A stretch of DNA of 64,000 nt from Phycisphaeraceae bacterium (GTDB taxonomy: Bacteria > Planctomycetota > Phycisphaerae > Phycisphaerales > UBA1924): assembly GCA_019636845.1 (NCBI GenBank), contig JAHBWV010000001.1:1240001-1304000 (forward strand), written 5' to 3'. A model generated the notes under the pieces. The model made no database searches. It had not been told where the DNA came from and was given only the letters and a program-made list of their open reading frames with translations. A program made the position numbers and the translations under genes. This document shows positions 54,732 to 62,739 of the stretch, one piece after another; the first letter of the stretch is position 1, and each line of letters begins with the position of its first letter.

Positions 54732-56819
54732 ATGCCACTCCTCCCAACCCAGACCCAGCGACTCATGGCGCTCGGAACGCCGCTCGGGGAGGACGTGCTC
54801 GTCATCGACTCCTTCCGCGGCACCGAGCAACTCAGCCGCCCCTTCCGCTTCGACCTCCGGGTCTCCAGCACCGACAAGCAGATCAAGTTCGACAAGATCC
54901 TCGGCGAGCGCGTCGTGCTCCGCCTCGAACGCGCCGACGGCTCCCGCACGCCCGAGTTCTTCAACGGCTTCGTCTCACGCTTCTCACAGATCGATGCCGA
55001 GGGCGAGCTCGCACGCTACGAGATGACCGTCGTCCCATGGCTCTGGTTTCTCACCAGAACATCCGACTGCCGAATCTTCCAGGAGATGACAGTCCCGGAC
55101 ATCATCCGCAAGGTATGCAACGATTTCGGATTCTCCGATCTCGACACCAGCGGCCTCACCGGCACCTACCGCACCTGGGAGTACTGCGTCCAGTACCGCG
55201 AAACCGCCTTCAACTTCCTCAGCCGACTCATGGAGCAGGAAGGCATCTACTACTACTTCAAGCACGAAGAAAAGAAACACACGCTCATGCTCGCCGACGC
55301 GCCGAGCGCGCACGGCCCCGTTGAAGGGCTCGAGTCCATGATCTATCGGCCCGAGCAGCGCGGCGCGGGCATGCGCGAACGCGTCGATTCGTGGACCATC
55401 GAGCACCACGTCCAGCCAGGCGCATACGTCCTCAAGGACTTCGACTTCAAACTCCCCAAGAAACTCCTGCTCAGCAAGGCCGCCGAACCCAAGCAGCACG
55501 CCGCCGCCGAGTTCGAGATGTACGACTGGCCGGGCGAGTACGTCGAGTCTTCCGATGGCGACAAGTACGCCAAGATCCGACTGCAGGAACTCCAGGCAGA
55601 GCACGCCATCGTCCGCGCCGCAACCGACGCACGCTCCGTCCGTCCCGGCTACACGTTCGACCTGAAAGAGCACCCCCGCGAAGACCAGAACAAGAAGCAC
55701 CTCATCGTCGCCGTCGTTCGCGAGGCCTCCATCGCCGAGTACCGCAGCGGGGCCTCGCCCGGTTCCGGACAAGACTCGTACTCATGCTCGATGGTCGTCA
55801 TGGACGCAAAGCAGCAGTTCCGTCCCGCCCGCTCAACGCCCAAGCCCCTGATCAGCGGCTGCCAGACCGCGACCGTCGTCGGAAAGTCGGGCGAGGAGAT
55901 CGACGTCGATGAGCACGGCCGCGTGAAGGTTCTCTTCCACTGGGATCGTGACGCCAAGGGCGACCAGACCAGTTCCTGCTGGATCCGCGTCTCGCAGACC
56001 GTAGCCGGCAAACGCTGGGGCGCGATCCATACCCCGCGCGTCGGGCAGGAGGTCATCGTCGAGTTCGTCGAAGGCGATCCCGACCACCCCATCATCACCG
56101 GAAGAGTCTACAACGGCATCAACAAGACACCCTACGAACTCCCCGGCATGAAGACGATCAGCGGCATCAAGTCAAACTCCAGCAAAAGCGGGCAGGGCTT
56201 CAACGAGATCCGCTTCGAAGACAAAAAGGGCGAAGAGCAGGTCTTCATCCACGCCGAGAAGAACATCGACATACGCGTCAAGAACGACCGCTTCGAGTCC
56301 GTGCTCCACAACCGACACCTCACCGTCGACAACGATCAGTACGAACACATCAAGCACGACCGCCACGAGACCGTCGACAACGACCACGTCGAAGAAGTCG
56401 GCAACGACCGCAGTCTCACCGTCAAGGGCAAGCAGGCCACGAAGGTTGCAAAGACCCTCTCACTCGCCGTCGCCGGTGACGTCGCCGAAGAGTTCGAGTC
56501 GAACCACTCCGAGAAGGTCAAGTCAGACTACTACCTCAAGGCCAATAACATCTGCCTCGAAGCCGACACAAACATCACCATCAAGGTTGGAGGCACCGCC
56601 ATCGCCATCGAGAAGACCAGCATTCTCATCAAGGCCGACAGCGAGATCGAGATCACCTCCGCAGCCAGCATCAAGACCAAGACAGCCCAGCTCGAAATGA
56701 AATCCGACGCATCAGCAAAGATCGAGTCATCGGGCATGGCCGAACTCAAGAGCCCCAAGACCGACGTCGTGGGCAGCGGCATGCTCGCCCTCAAGGGCGG
56801 CCTCGTCATGATCAACTGA
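54732..56819 (+). CDS. vgrG: T6SS spike protein VgrG (TssI)
   Basis: A 695-residue VgrG, the trimeric gp27-gp5-like spike that caps the Hcp tube and carries effectors. The gp27-like part includes GEDVLVIDSFRGTEQLSRPF and GIYYYFKHEEKKHTL near residue 180. The gp5 OB-fold carries DEHGRVKVLFHWDRD near 395. The C-terminal beta-helix needle has repeated NDR/NDQ/NDH turns (residues about 515-575) and ends in a Lys/Ser/Ala stretch, GSGMLALKGGLVMIN. There is no extra C-terminal effector domain, so cargo must bind as separate proteins, in line with the genes downstream. GAGG lies eight bases before the ATG. Confidence 0.96.
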   Translation: MPLLPTQTQRLMALGTPLGEDVLVIDSFRGTEQLSRPFRFDLRVSSTDKQIKFDKILGERVVLRLERADGSRTPEFFNGFVSRFSQIDAEGELARYEMTVVPWLWFLTRTSDCRIFQEMTVPDIIRKVCNDFGFSDLDTSGLTGTYRTWEYCVQYRETAFNFLSRLMEQEGIYYYFKHEEKKHTLMLADAPSAHGPVEGLESMIYRPEQRGAGMRERVDSWTIEHHVQPGAYVLKDFDFKLPKKLLLSKAAEPKQHAAAEFEMYDWPGEYVESSDGDKYAKIRLQELQAEHAIVRAATDARSVRPGYTFDLKEHPREDQNKKHLIVAVVREASIAEYRSGASPGSGQDSYSCSMVVMDAKQQFRPARSTPKPLISGCQTATVVGKSGEEIDVDEHGRVKVLFHWDRDAKGDQTSSCWIRVSQTVAGKRWGAIHTPRVGQEVIVEFVEGDPDHPIITGRVYNGINKTPYELPGMKTISGIKSNSSKSGQGFNEIRFEDKKGEEQVFIHAEKNIDIRVKNDRFESVLHNRHLTVDNDQYEHIKHDRHETVDNDHVEEVGNDRSLTVKGKQATKVAKTLSLAVAGDVAEEFESNHSEKVKSDYYLKANNICLEADTNITIKVGGTAIAIEKTSILIKADSEIEITSAASIKTKTAQLEMKSDASAKIESSGMAELKSPKTDVVGSGMLALKGGLVMIN

Positions 56820-56829
56820 GACACCCGCC

Positions 56830-57222
56830 ATGGCATCTCCAAAGTCCGGCAAACTCTGCACACTCGTCCCCCCCGCAGGCCCGAAGAAGCCCCACGAGGC
56901 CGACAACGCCAACCCCGGAGAGATCGAAGAGATCAAGGCCGAGCAACGCAAGACCCAGAGCGGCAAGTACGGAGAAGCCGCAGTCAAGCCGTTCGGCGCA
57001 TCACCCGAGGAAGAGACCAAGAAGAACTGGATCGCCATCGAACTCAAGGATGAAGAAGACAACCCGGTGCCCGGCGAGTACTACGAGGTAAAGCTCCCCG
57101 ACGGCAGCGTCGTCAGCGGAACACTCGACGACATGGGTACCGCAAGAGTCGACGGCATCGATCCCGGAGAAGCAGAGGTCACCTTCCCGAACCTAGACAA
57201 AGAAGCATGGCAGAACAAATGA
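56830..57222 (+). CDS. Small VgrG-linked protein with carboxypeptidase-regulatory-like fold
   Basis: A 130-residue protein. The first half is charged and probably flexible. The second half (about 65-125) matches the small Ig-like domain often found beside VgrG and fused to T6SS effectors: WIAIELKDEEDNPVPGEYYEV, LPDGSVVSGTLDDMGTARVDG, and GIDPGEAEVTFPNLD. Such modules are thought to dock cargo onto the VgrG tip. It lies 10 bp after vgrG and 45 bp before the LysM effector candidate, on the same strand, so the three form a spike-linker-cargo module. The Shine-Dalgarno is weak. Confidence 0.75.
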   Translation: MASPKSGKLCTLVPPAGPKKPHEADNANPGEIEEIKAEQRKTQSGKYGEAAVKPFGASPEEETKKNWIAIELKDEEDNPVPGEYYEVKLPDGSVVSGTLDDMGTARVDGIDPGEAEVTFPNLDKEAWQNK

Positions 57223-57267
57223 GCCACGCAGACACACCATCCAATCCGAACGCCACAGGAGCGAGCG

Positions 57268-59400
57268 ATGCCCAAGGTCGTTGAAGCCCGGAGCGGAGAC
57301 ACGCTCTGCACGCTCGCTATTGCCAACGGCTTTCTCAATTGCGACCCCTTGCGCGGCGACAGCGCCAACGCCGCGCTCCTCAAAGAACTCGAGAAACGCC
57401 CGCTCCAGAAGGGCGACAAGGTCACAATCCCCGATATCAAGAAGAATAAACACGACAAGGGCACCGACAAAAAGCACCCGTTCAAGCGGAAGGGCGTGCC
57501 CCCGCCGAGTCTCCGCTTCGTCGACGATCAGAAAAAGCCCAAGTACAAGGATGATCGCACGATCGACGACTTCCTGAACGTGAGCAATTACGTCTGCAAC
57601 AAGACCGGTGCCGATGGACTCAAGGCGTTTCCGACCGCCTACGGGCACAACGCCGACGCCGCACAGGACCCCGACTCATTCAAGATCGAAGCGGTCGATC
57701 CGGGAGCGAGTGCCGACGAGATCGAAGTCGAGTTGATGGCTCTCAAGCCCGTCTATAACGCCGACGGTTCAATCGAGAAGCACGAGCCCTTCACTGATGC
57801 CGACGCCTCCAAACGCAAGCTCAAGATCAAGTGCAAGAAACTCGATCCCAAGCTCAAGGGCTATCGCTCACGCTACCTCCGTCTCGTCACCGACGAGGCC
57901 GATCTCAAGGAACTCTCAGGCGATCCGATCAAAGCCGATGGAACCGCACAGGGCCTCTTCACCTCCGACATGGCCGATGGCACCGAAGCCAAAGACGTCT
58001 ACGAGATTCTCGACCAGGTCGTGCAGGCCAAGTACGTCATCCAAGGATGCAAGGCCTCCGACAAGTGCACCCTCTACGCGACGCTCCCCGTCGGCAATCC
58101 AGCGAACGAGAAACGCATCCGTCTCTGCTTCCATGTCTTCCGCTCCTCGGTCGGGGGCTCTCCCGTCGGTGGCATGACCGACAAGATTCTCCGTCGCCGC
58201 ACGTTCAGGTGGTACCGTCGTGCCTTCGCCCAGGCCGAAATGGCGCCCAAACTCGTCGATCCCAAAATCGAGTACATCGACCCACCCGCCGCCGACATGA
58301 TCGTCATCTCCGATGTACATGGCTCGCCCGCCGCAGGCGGCTCAACCATGTCGTTCTGCGTCGGCGAACCGCCTTCCGCAGGAGCCATCGCAGGCGCCGC
58401 CGCCGCCGGTGCTGTCGCTGGCGGAGCCATCGGAGCCGCGGCCGGCGCAGGCATCGGACACGCAGCAGGAGGCGATGCAGGAAAGGGCGCCGCCATCGGC
58501 GCCGCAGTCGGTGCTGTCGCGGGTGGCGTGACCGCCGCCATCATCGCCGCTTCGTTGAAGGAAGAGGTCAAAGTCAACCTCACAGCCGGTCAAACCCCCC
58601 TCGAGATCGCCCGCGCCATCATCGCCGCACTACCCAAAGACTACAAGGGCCACGCCTACCCGAATCCCACAGCTTTCGATAAGGCCGTCAACAACCCCGG
58701 CTCAGGAGACTCGCACGGGTCCGTCGATCTCATCATCTCCCGGAGCGATGGCAAACGCATCATCATCCGCAAAGAGACCACCGACGACGCCAACGCCACC
58801 ATCTCCGTCGTGCGACTCGACCTCACCAGCGTCGAGGACGACACGCCTGATCCCGCCTTCGCCCTCGGTTCTCCCGATATGCGACGGGTCATCCGCGCAG
58901 CCCCGGGAACCGATGACCGTATGGACTGCTACATCATCGACGAGTTCAAAGGCCACTCGCTCCGCGGCATCGCCTTCATGCTCATGCAGGACCTCCCCGA
59001 CGACTACAGGCCCAGAGCACCGCTCAGGTGGGCATGCATCATGGCATGCAACACAACCTCAGGCCCTGTCATGGACGCATCGGACAATCTCCCGTTCACC
59101 TATCCACACGAGTCAGGGCATGTCATGTTCGAGACCTTCCACACGGCCAAGGACAACCCCGTAGGGGTCAATCCGCTCGGCGCGACCGAACTCATGACCG
59201 GAGTCGGCACTTCCAAGTCAAACGCCGTCAACGCGTCGAAGCGCATCTGCGACACGCCCCTCAAGATCTGGTACGCCTGCTTCGAGCCCCACACCCCTCC
59301 AGCCGCTCCGCCACCCGTCGGAAAGACAGGGTGGTACCACGACTCCGCCGTCGCCCGTCTTCGATCCATCAGCGGCCCCGTCACCGAAAACTGGAGCTGA
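57268..59400 (+). CDS. Candidate T6SS cargo effector: LysM-like, glycine-zipper and HExxH metallopeptidase-like protein
   Basis: A 710-residue protein. Residues 1-55 form a LysM-like module of the kind common in T6SS cargo (SGDTLCTLAIANGF, then LQKGDKVTIPDI). A beta-rich region (100-360) follows. Residues about 372-430 are a run of small residues (GAIAGAAAAG, GGAIGAAAGAGIG, AGGVTAAIIAAS), a glycine-zipper membrane-inserting stretch. The C-terminal domain holds HESGH (614-618), a further His at 625 and ELMTG (641-645), the layout of a zinc peptidase with its Met-turn. It is not a standard metzincin, because the third His is one residue further on than expected. There is no signal peptide. GGAG lies six bases before the ATG. 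It is probably injected with VgrG. The target is unknown. Confidence 0.75.
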   Translation: MPKVVEARSGDTLCTLAIANGFLNCDPLRGDSANAALLKELEKRPLQKGDKVTIPDIKKNKHDKGTDKKHPFKRKGVPPPSLRFVDDQKKPKYKDDRTIDDFLNVSNYVCNKTGADGLKAFPTAYGHNADAAQDPDSFKIEAVDPGASADEIEVELMALKPVYNADGSIEKHEPFTDADASKRKLKIKCKKLDPKLKGYRSRYLRLVTDEADLKELSGDPIKADGTAQGLFTSDMADGTEAKDVYEILDQVVQAKYVIQGCKASDKCTLYATLPVGNPANEKRIRLCFHVFRSSVGGSPVGGMTDKILRRRTFRWYRRAFAQAEMAPKLVDPKIEYIDPPAADMIVISDVHGSPAAGGSTMSFCVGEPPSAGAIAGAAAAGAVAGGAIGAAAGAGIGHAAGGDAGKGAAIGAAVGAVAGGVTAAIIAASLKEEVKVNLTAGQTPLEIARAIIAALPKDYKGHAYPNPTAFDKAVNNPGSGDSHGSVDLIISRSDGKRIIIRKETTDDANATISVVRLDLTSVEDDTPDPAFALGSPDMRRVIRAAPGTDDRMDCYIIDEFKGHSLRGIAFMLMQDLPDDYRPRAPLRWACIMACNTTSGPVMDASDNLPFTYPHESGHVMFETFHTAKDNPVGVNPLGATELMTGVGTSKSNAVNASKRICDTPLKIWYACFEPHTPPAAPPPVGKTGWYHDSAVARLRSISGPVTENWS

Positions 59401-59402
59401 CA

Positions 59403-60539
59403 ATGTCGGGCTTCCAACCTCCAAAGCCGCCCAACATCCCTCCCGTCGCACCGGGCTTCTCCCCGCCCCCAGGCGCGCCAGGTCTTCCATCCGCTCCCGG
59501 GACGCCCGGAATCCCCGGCGGAATGCCCCCCATCCAGCCGCCGAAGTTCCCCCCCAAGGGCGGCTTCGCCGGTTTCAAAGATCCATCCGGAAAGCCCCGA
59601 ATCACACTCGTACGCTACAGCCAGAGCGAAGCGAATGAGCTTCTCGACGCATTCGTCTTCGGCGGCGATTACGGCGGCTTCCGAGTACCCCGTGGCATCG
59701 AACCCGCTCATGTATCTGAGTTCATCCGCGAGAATGTCAAGCCGACCTCGGGCCCATCTGCATACTCAAGAGTGCTCGACCTCATCCGTTTCTACGAGCG
59801 CCCCGATGTCGTCCCCGAACTCACAACACCGAATCTCCTCCGTCCTCCCACAGACGGGAAAGAGTTCCAGCGTCAGGCCTACGCATGCCAGATGGTCGGC
59901 GACTTCCTCGACGCCGCCGCAGCAGCAAAGGCCGCCGACCACTTCGATCGCTTCCTCGTGAAATCTACATGGGCCATCGACTACGCAAACCTCATGCTCT
60001 CCACGCTCCTCGTGCTCACTCCGCACGGCGGCACAGACGCCTTCGCAGCTCGTGTCCGAACCGAAGTCGCCCGTCTCGAACCTCGCCAGGCCGATAGCGA
60101 AAAAAGCATGATGGCCTTCGACAAGGTTGAGGCAATCGAGCGGAACGACATCCCCCGAACCAAGCGTCTCATCGCTGCCAAGCAGAAACTCGCCGGAAAG
60201 CCCGTGCCCGAGGTCCTCCCAGACCTCGTCAAGACCTATCTCCCCAAAGACACCGTCAGCGATGCCTACTTGCAGGTCTGGGCGGCACGTCGCATCCGCG
60301 CCGACGCCATCGCCGCATCCCCCAATCACGCACACGCCGCATTCGCCAAGCACATCGACGAAGTCCCACACGAAGAAGCCGGTAATCCTCCCCACATAGC
60401 CCGCATCTGCGCCTCCGCACGCGCCACCGTCTATCTCGCAGGCGAACTCACCGACCCTCGCATCGAAAAGTACAAAGTCGCTCGTGAGAAGCAGCCCCCT
60501 GTCGAATTTCTCTGGGACGACCTCCCCGAGCAATACTGA
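59403..60539 (+). CDS. Proline-rich protein, possible effector partner (immunity or chaperone)
   Basis: An unrecognised 378-residue protein from ATG 59403, which has GGAG seven bases upstream. The reading frame is open back into the previous gene, but the 2-bp gap and Shine-Dalgarno favour 59403. Residues 1-58 are Pro/Gly-rich and collagen-like (PGAPGLPSAPGTPGIPGG). The remainder is helical and soluble, with clusters such as YSRVLDLIRFYERPDV and AAAAAKAADHFDRFLVK. It has no signal peptide or membrane helix. Lying between the effector candidate and PAAR, it could be a cargo chaperone, which membrane-inserting T6SS effectors usually need, or a cytoplasmic immunity protein. A second effector is also possible. 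Confidence 0.65.
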   Translation: MSGFQPPKPPNIPPVAPGFSPPPGAPGLPSAPGTPGIPGGMPPIQPPKFPPKGGFAGFKDPSGKPRITLVRYSQSEANELLDAFVFGGDYGGFRVPRGIEPAHVSEFIRENVKPTSGPSAYSRVLDLIRFYERPDVVPELTTPNLLRPPTDGKEFQRQAYACQMVGDFLDAAAAAKAADHFDRFLVKSTWAIDYANLMLSTLLVLTPHGGTDAFAARVRTEVARLEPRQADSEKSMMAFDKVEAIERNDIPRTKRLIAAKQKLAGKPVPEVLPDLVKTYLPKDTVSDAYLQVWAARRIRADAIAASPNHAHAAFAKHIDEVPHEEAGNPPHIARICASARATVYLAGELTDPRIEKYKVAREKQPPVEFLWDDLPEQY

Positions 60540-60551
60540 GCGAGAGCCCCC

Positions 60552-60842
60552 ATGGGAATGCCCGCCGCACGAATCTCCGATATGCACGTCTGTCCGATGT
60601 TCGACGGCCCCAAGCCCCACGTCGGCGGACCCATCCTCCCCCCCGGCTGTCCCACGGTCCTCATCGGTGGGCTCCCTGCCGCACGTGCCACAGACATGGC
60701 CGTCTGTGTCGGACCGCCCGACGTCATCGCCAAGGGCTCCGGCACCGTCCTCATCGGTGGCCTGCCCGCTGCTCGCATGGGCGACACCACCGCCCACGGC
60801 GGCTCCATCATCCTCGGTTGCTTCACCGTTCTCATCGGCTGA
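60552..60842 (+). CDS. PAAR-domain spike-tip protein
   Basis: A 96-residue PAAR protein, which caps the VgrG needle as a sharp tip, binding one metal ion. The family pattern is clear: MPAARISDMHVCPM, then HVGGPILPPGCPTVLIGGLPAAR, a second TVLIGGLPAARMGD, and GGSIILGCFTVLIG at the end. His and Cys residues for metal binding are present. It is a stand-alone PAAR with no effector extension, so cargo should attach through VgrG or the LysM protein. It is 12 bp past the proline-rich gene and closes the T6SS locus. Confidence 0.95.
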   Translation: MGMPAARISDMHVCPMFDGPKPHVGGPILPPGCPTVLIGGLPAARATDMAVCVGPPDVIAKGSGTVLIGGLPAARMGDTTAHGGSIILGCFTVLIG

Positions 60843-60935
60843 ATCCTTTCGATCACCAAGACCAAGCGACAGCGGGGGACTCCTCAAGCACGCATCACGC
60901 GCGAAGATGCCCCCAATCTCGCCCTACCCTTCCCC

Positions 60936-62687
60936 ATGACCGCACCCGTCCGGCGCACACGACTCCTCAATCTCTCCATCGCCGCGGCTCTCGCCCTCAT
61001 CGCACTCACCTCGCGCCTCCTCTTCCTCTTCTCCTCTGTCGATAAAAAATGGCCCCACTCCGTCCTCTTCGAGGGTGACGCCCCGCTCTGGACAGATTGG
61101 ATCAAAGCGATCCACGGCGGCACCCCCTTCGAGTACGGCCTCCCCATCCACTCTCCCGCCGTCGCCCACATCCTCTCCATCCTCGGCGCATCCCCCGCAA
61201 CGACCGACTGGACCTCATACAAGATCCTCTGGTGCGTCTGCTCCGCCCTCACCTGCCCGATCCTCTACATCGCCGCGCTCCGCACCCTCAGCGGCTCTCT
61301 CTCCGCCCCCCGCGCCCGCTCCATCGCAATCATCGCGTCCCTCTGGTTCGCCCTCTCCTTCCATGCCTCCGCCCTCGCCACATCGCTCAACGGCGAAACG
61401 CTCTACACGCTCCTGCTCGTCTCCATCATCGCGCTCGGCGCAAGACCACCCGCCGCCCTGCCCGCCTCGATCGCAACCACCCTCGCTCTCGGCATCCTCC
61501 ACGGTCTCGCCACCCTTGTCCGCGCCGAGCACACACTCCTCATGCTCATGCTCATCGCCTGGGAAGTCGCCAAACCAGTCACCCTGACCTCTGGAGTCGC
61601 GCGTGGTCGTCGCGCGCTCCTCGGTGCGCTCGCCATCGTCTGCTCAATTCTCGTCTGCCTCCCATGGAGCATCGCCGGCACCCGCGCCACCGAGCGCATG
61701 AACACCTCCGCCGAGCGCCTCCCCGACTACGCAACCCTCCGCCCATCGTGGACGCCCGACGCCCGGGCTTTCATGGACACCCTTCCCCCCTTCGCTCGCC
61801 TCGACAACGCCGCGTACCTCAGTTCCATCGCCCTCGCTGCGCGTGAGCCAGAGATCAATGAGGCCCGCGTCCGCCGTTACTTCGAGCAAGAGTTCGGCTA
61901 CATCCCCGCGCCCCTCAAGACGCCCATCTTCGTCTCCAGCCAGGGGCCGCTCTGCTTCGCACTCGCCAACCACCCCGACTCCGGAGGCGGGTTCTCTCGC
62001 GCCGCGTTCGATGCTCGCTTCGGCCCGGACCCGAACCTCACCTTCGCCCTCCCCAGCCACCTCAAACTCTACAACGAGGGCTACCGCGCCGGACTCGGAT
62101 ACATCCGTGAAGACCCAGCCGCGTGGCTCTCGCTCGTCGGCCAAAAACTCCTCCGCTTCGAGGGTGGCATCACCGGCGGCCTCGGCATCACCAACGCGCC
62201 GCTCGGCCGCGCCCTCGTCCGCCAACCCGTAGATGTAGCAGTGGTTCCCTGGCCCGACGCGCTCTATTGGCGAATCCCGATCCTCATCCTCATCACCGCC
62301 GGCGCAATCCGCCTCCTCCTCGCCCGCCGCGGCGTAGAGTGGACCGTCATCCTCCTCGCAAAGCTGGTCGTCACGATCGCTTTCTACGGCTACGCCCGCC
62401 AGAGCGCATCCATTCTCCCCGCCCTGTGCGTCCTCGCCGCTGCTGGGCTCCTCTGGCCCATCGATCGCGCACGCCCCGCAAGACTCGCGATGTGTGCAGC
62501 CGCGTGTATCGCCGGCGCCATCGTCCTTGCATCCGACATCATCGAATACCGATCACCGCGCATCCCGACGATCGAGGCCGACCACGACAAGGTCCGCCCC
62601 GCACGCGTGAACGCGCAGGACGGCGCATTCGAGTGCTACGCGCCGATGACAATAGAGTACCTCCCGCCCGAATCGTCAACCCCGTAA
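60936..62687 (+). CDS. Multi-pass membrane protein, GT-C glycosyltransferase-like
   Basis: A 583-residue integral membrane protein with about ten hydrophobic helices. An early periplasmic-side loop reads FEGDAPLWTDWIKAI, in the place where GT-C glycosyltransferases (ArnT/PMT/GT39 type) hold their acidic ExD or DxD catalytic motif. A large soluble loop lies near residues 245-400 and the C-terminal end is soluble. Such enzymes transfer sugars from lipid-linked donors to protein or lipid at the outer face of the inner membrane. It starts 93 bp after PAAR with no good Shine-Dalgarno and ends 52 bp before an M16 peptidase. There is no direct sign that it belongs to the T6SS; a link to adhesin glycosylation would be speculation. 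Confidence 0.75.
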   Translation: MTAPVRRTRLLNLSIAAALALIALTSRLLFLFSSVDKKWPHSVLFEGDAPLWTDWIKAIHGGTPFEYGLPIHSPAVAHILSILGASPATTDWTSYKILWCVCSALTCPILYIAALRTLSGSLSAPRARSIAIIASLWFALSFHASALATSLNGETLYTLLLVSIIALGARPPAALPASIATTLALGILHGLATLVRAEHTLLMLMLIAWEVAKPVTLTSGVARGRRALLGALAIVCSILVCLPWSIAGTRATERMNTSAERLPDYATLRPSWTPDARAFMDTLPPFARLDNAAYLSSIALAAREPEINEARVRRYFEQEFGYIPAPLKTPIFVSSQGPLCFALANHPDSGGGFSRAAFDARFGPDPNLTFALPSHLKLYNEGYRAGLGYIREDPAAWLSLVGQKLLRFEGGITGGLGITNAPLGRALVRQPVDVAVVPWPDALYWRIPILILITAGAIRLLLARRGVEWTVILLAKLVVTIAFYGYARQSASILPALCVLAAAGLLWPIDRARPARLAMCAAACIAGAIVLASDIIEYRSPRIPTIEADHDKVRPARVNAQDGAFECYAPMTIEYLPPESSTP

Positions 62688-62739
62688 TCTCACTCGGCAC
62701 CGATCGCCGCAACCTCCGCCCCCAACGCCAGGAGCCCAC

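Noticed and set aside
54732..56819. Evolved VgrG with its own effector domain
   Set aside because: The protein stops at the end of the beta-helix needle (GGLVMIN). No extra domain follows.
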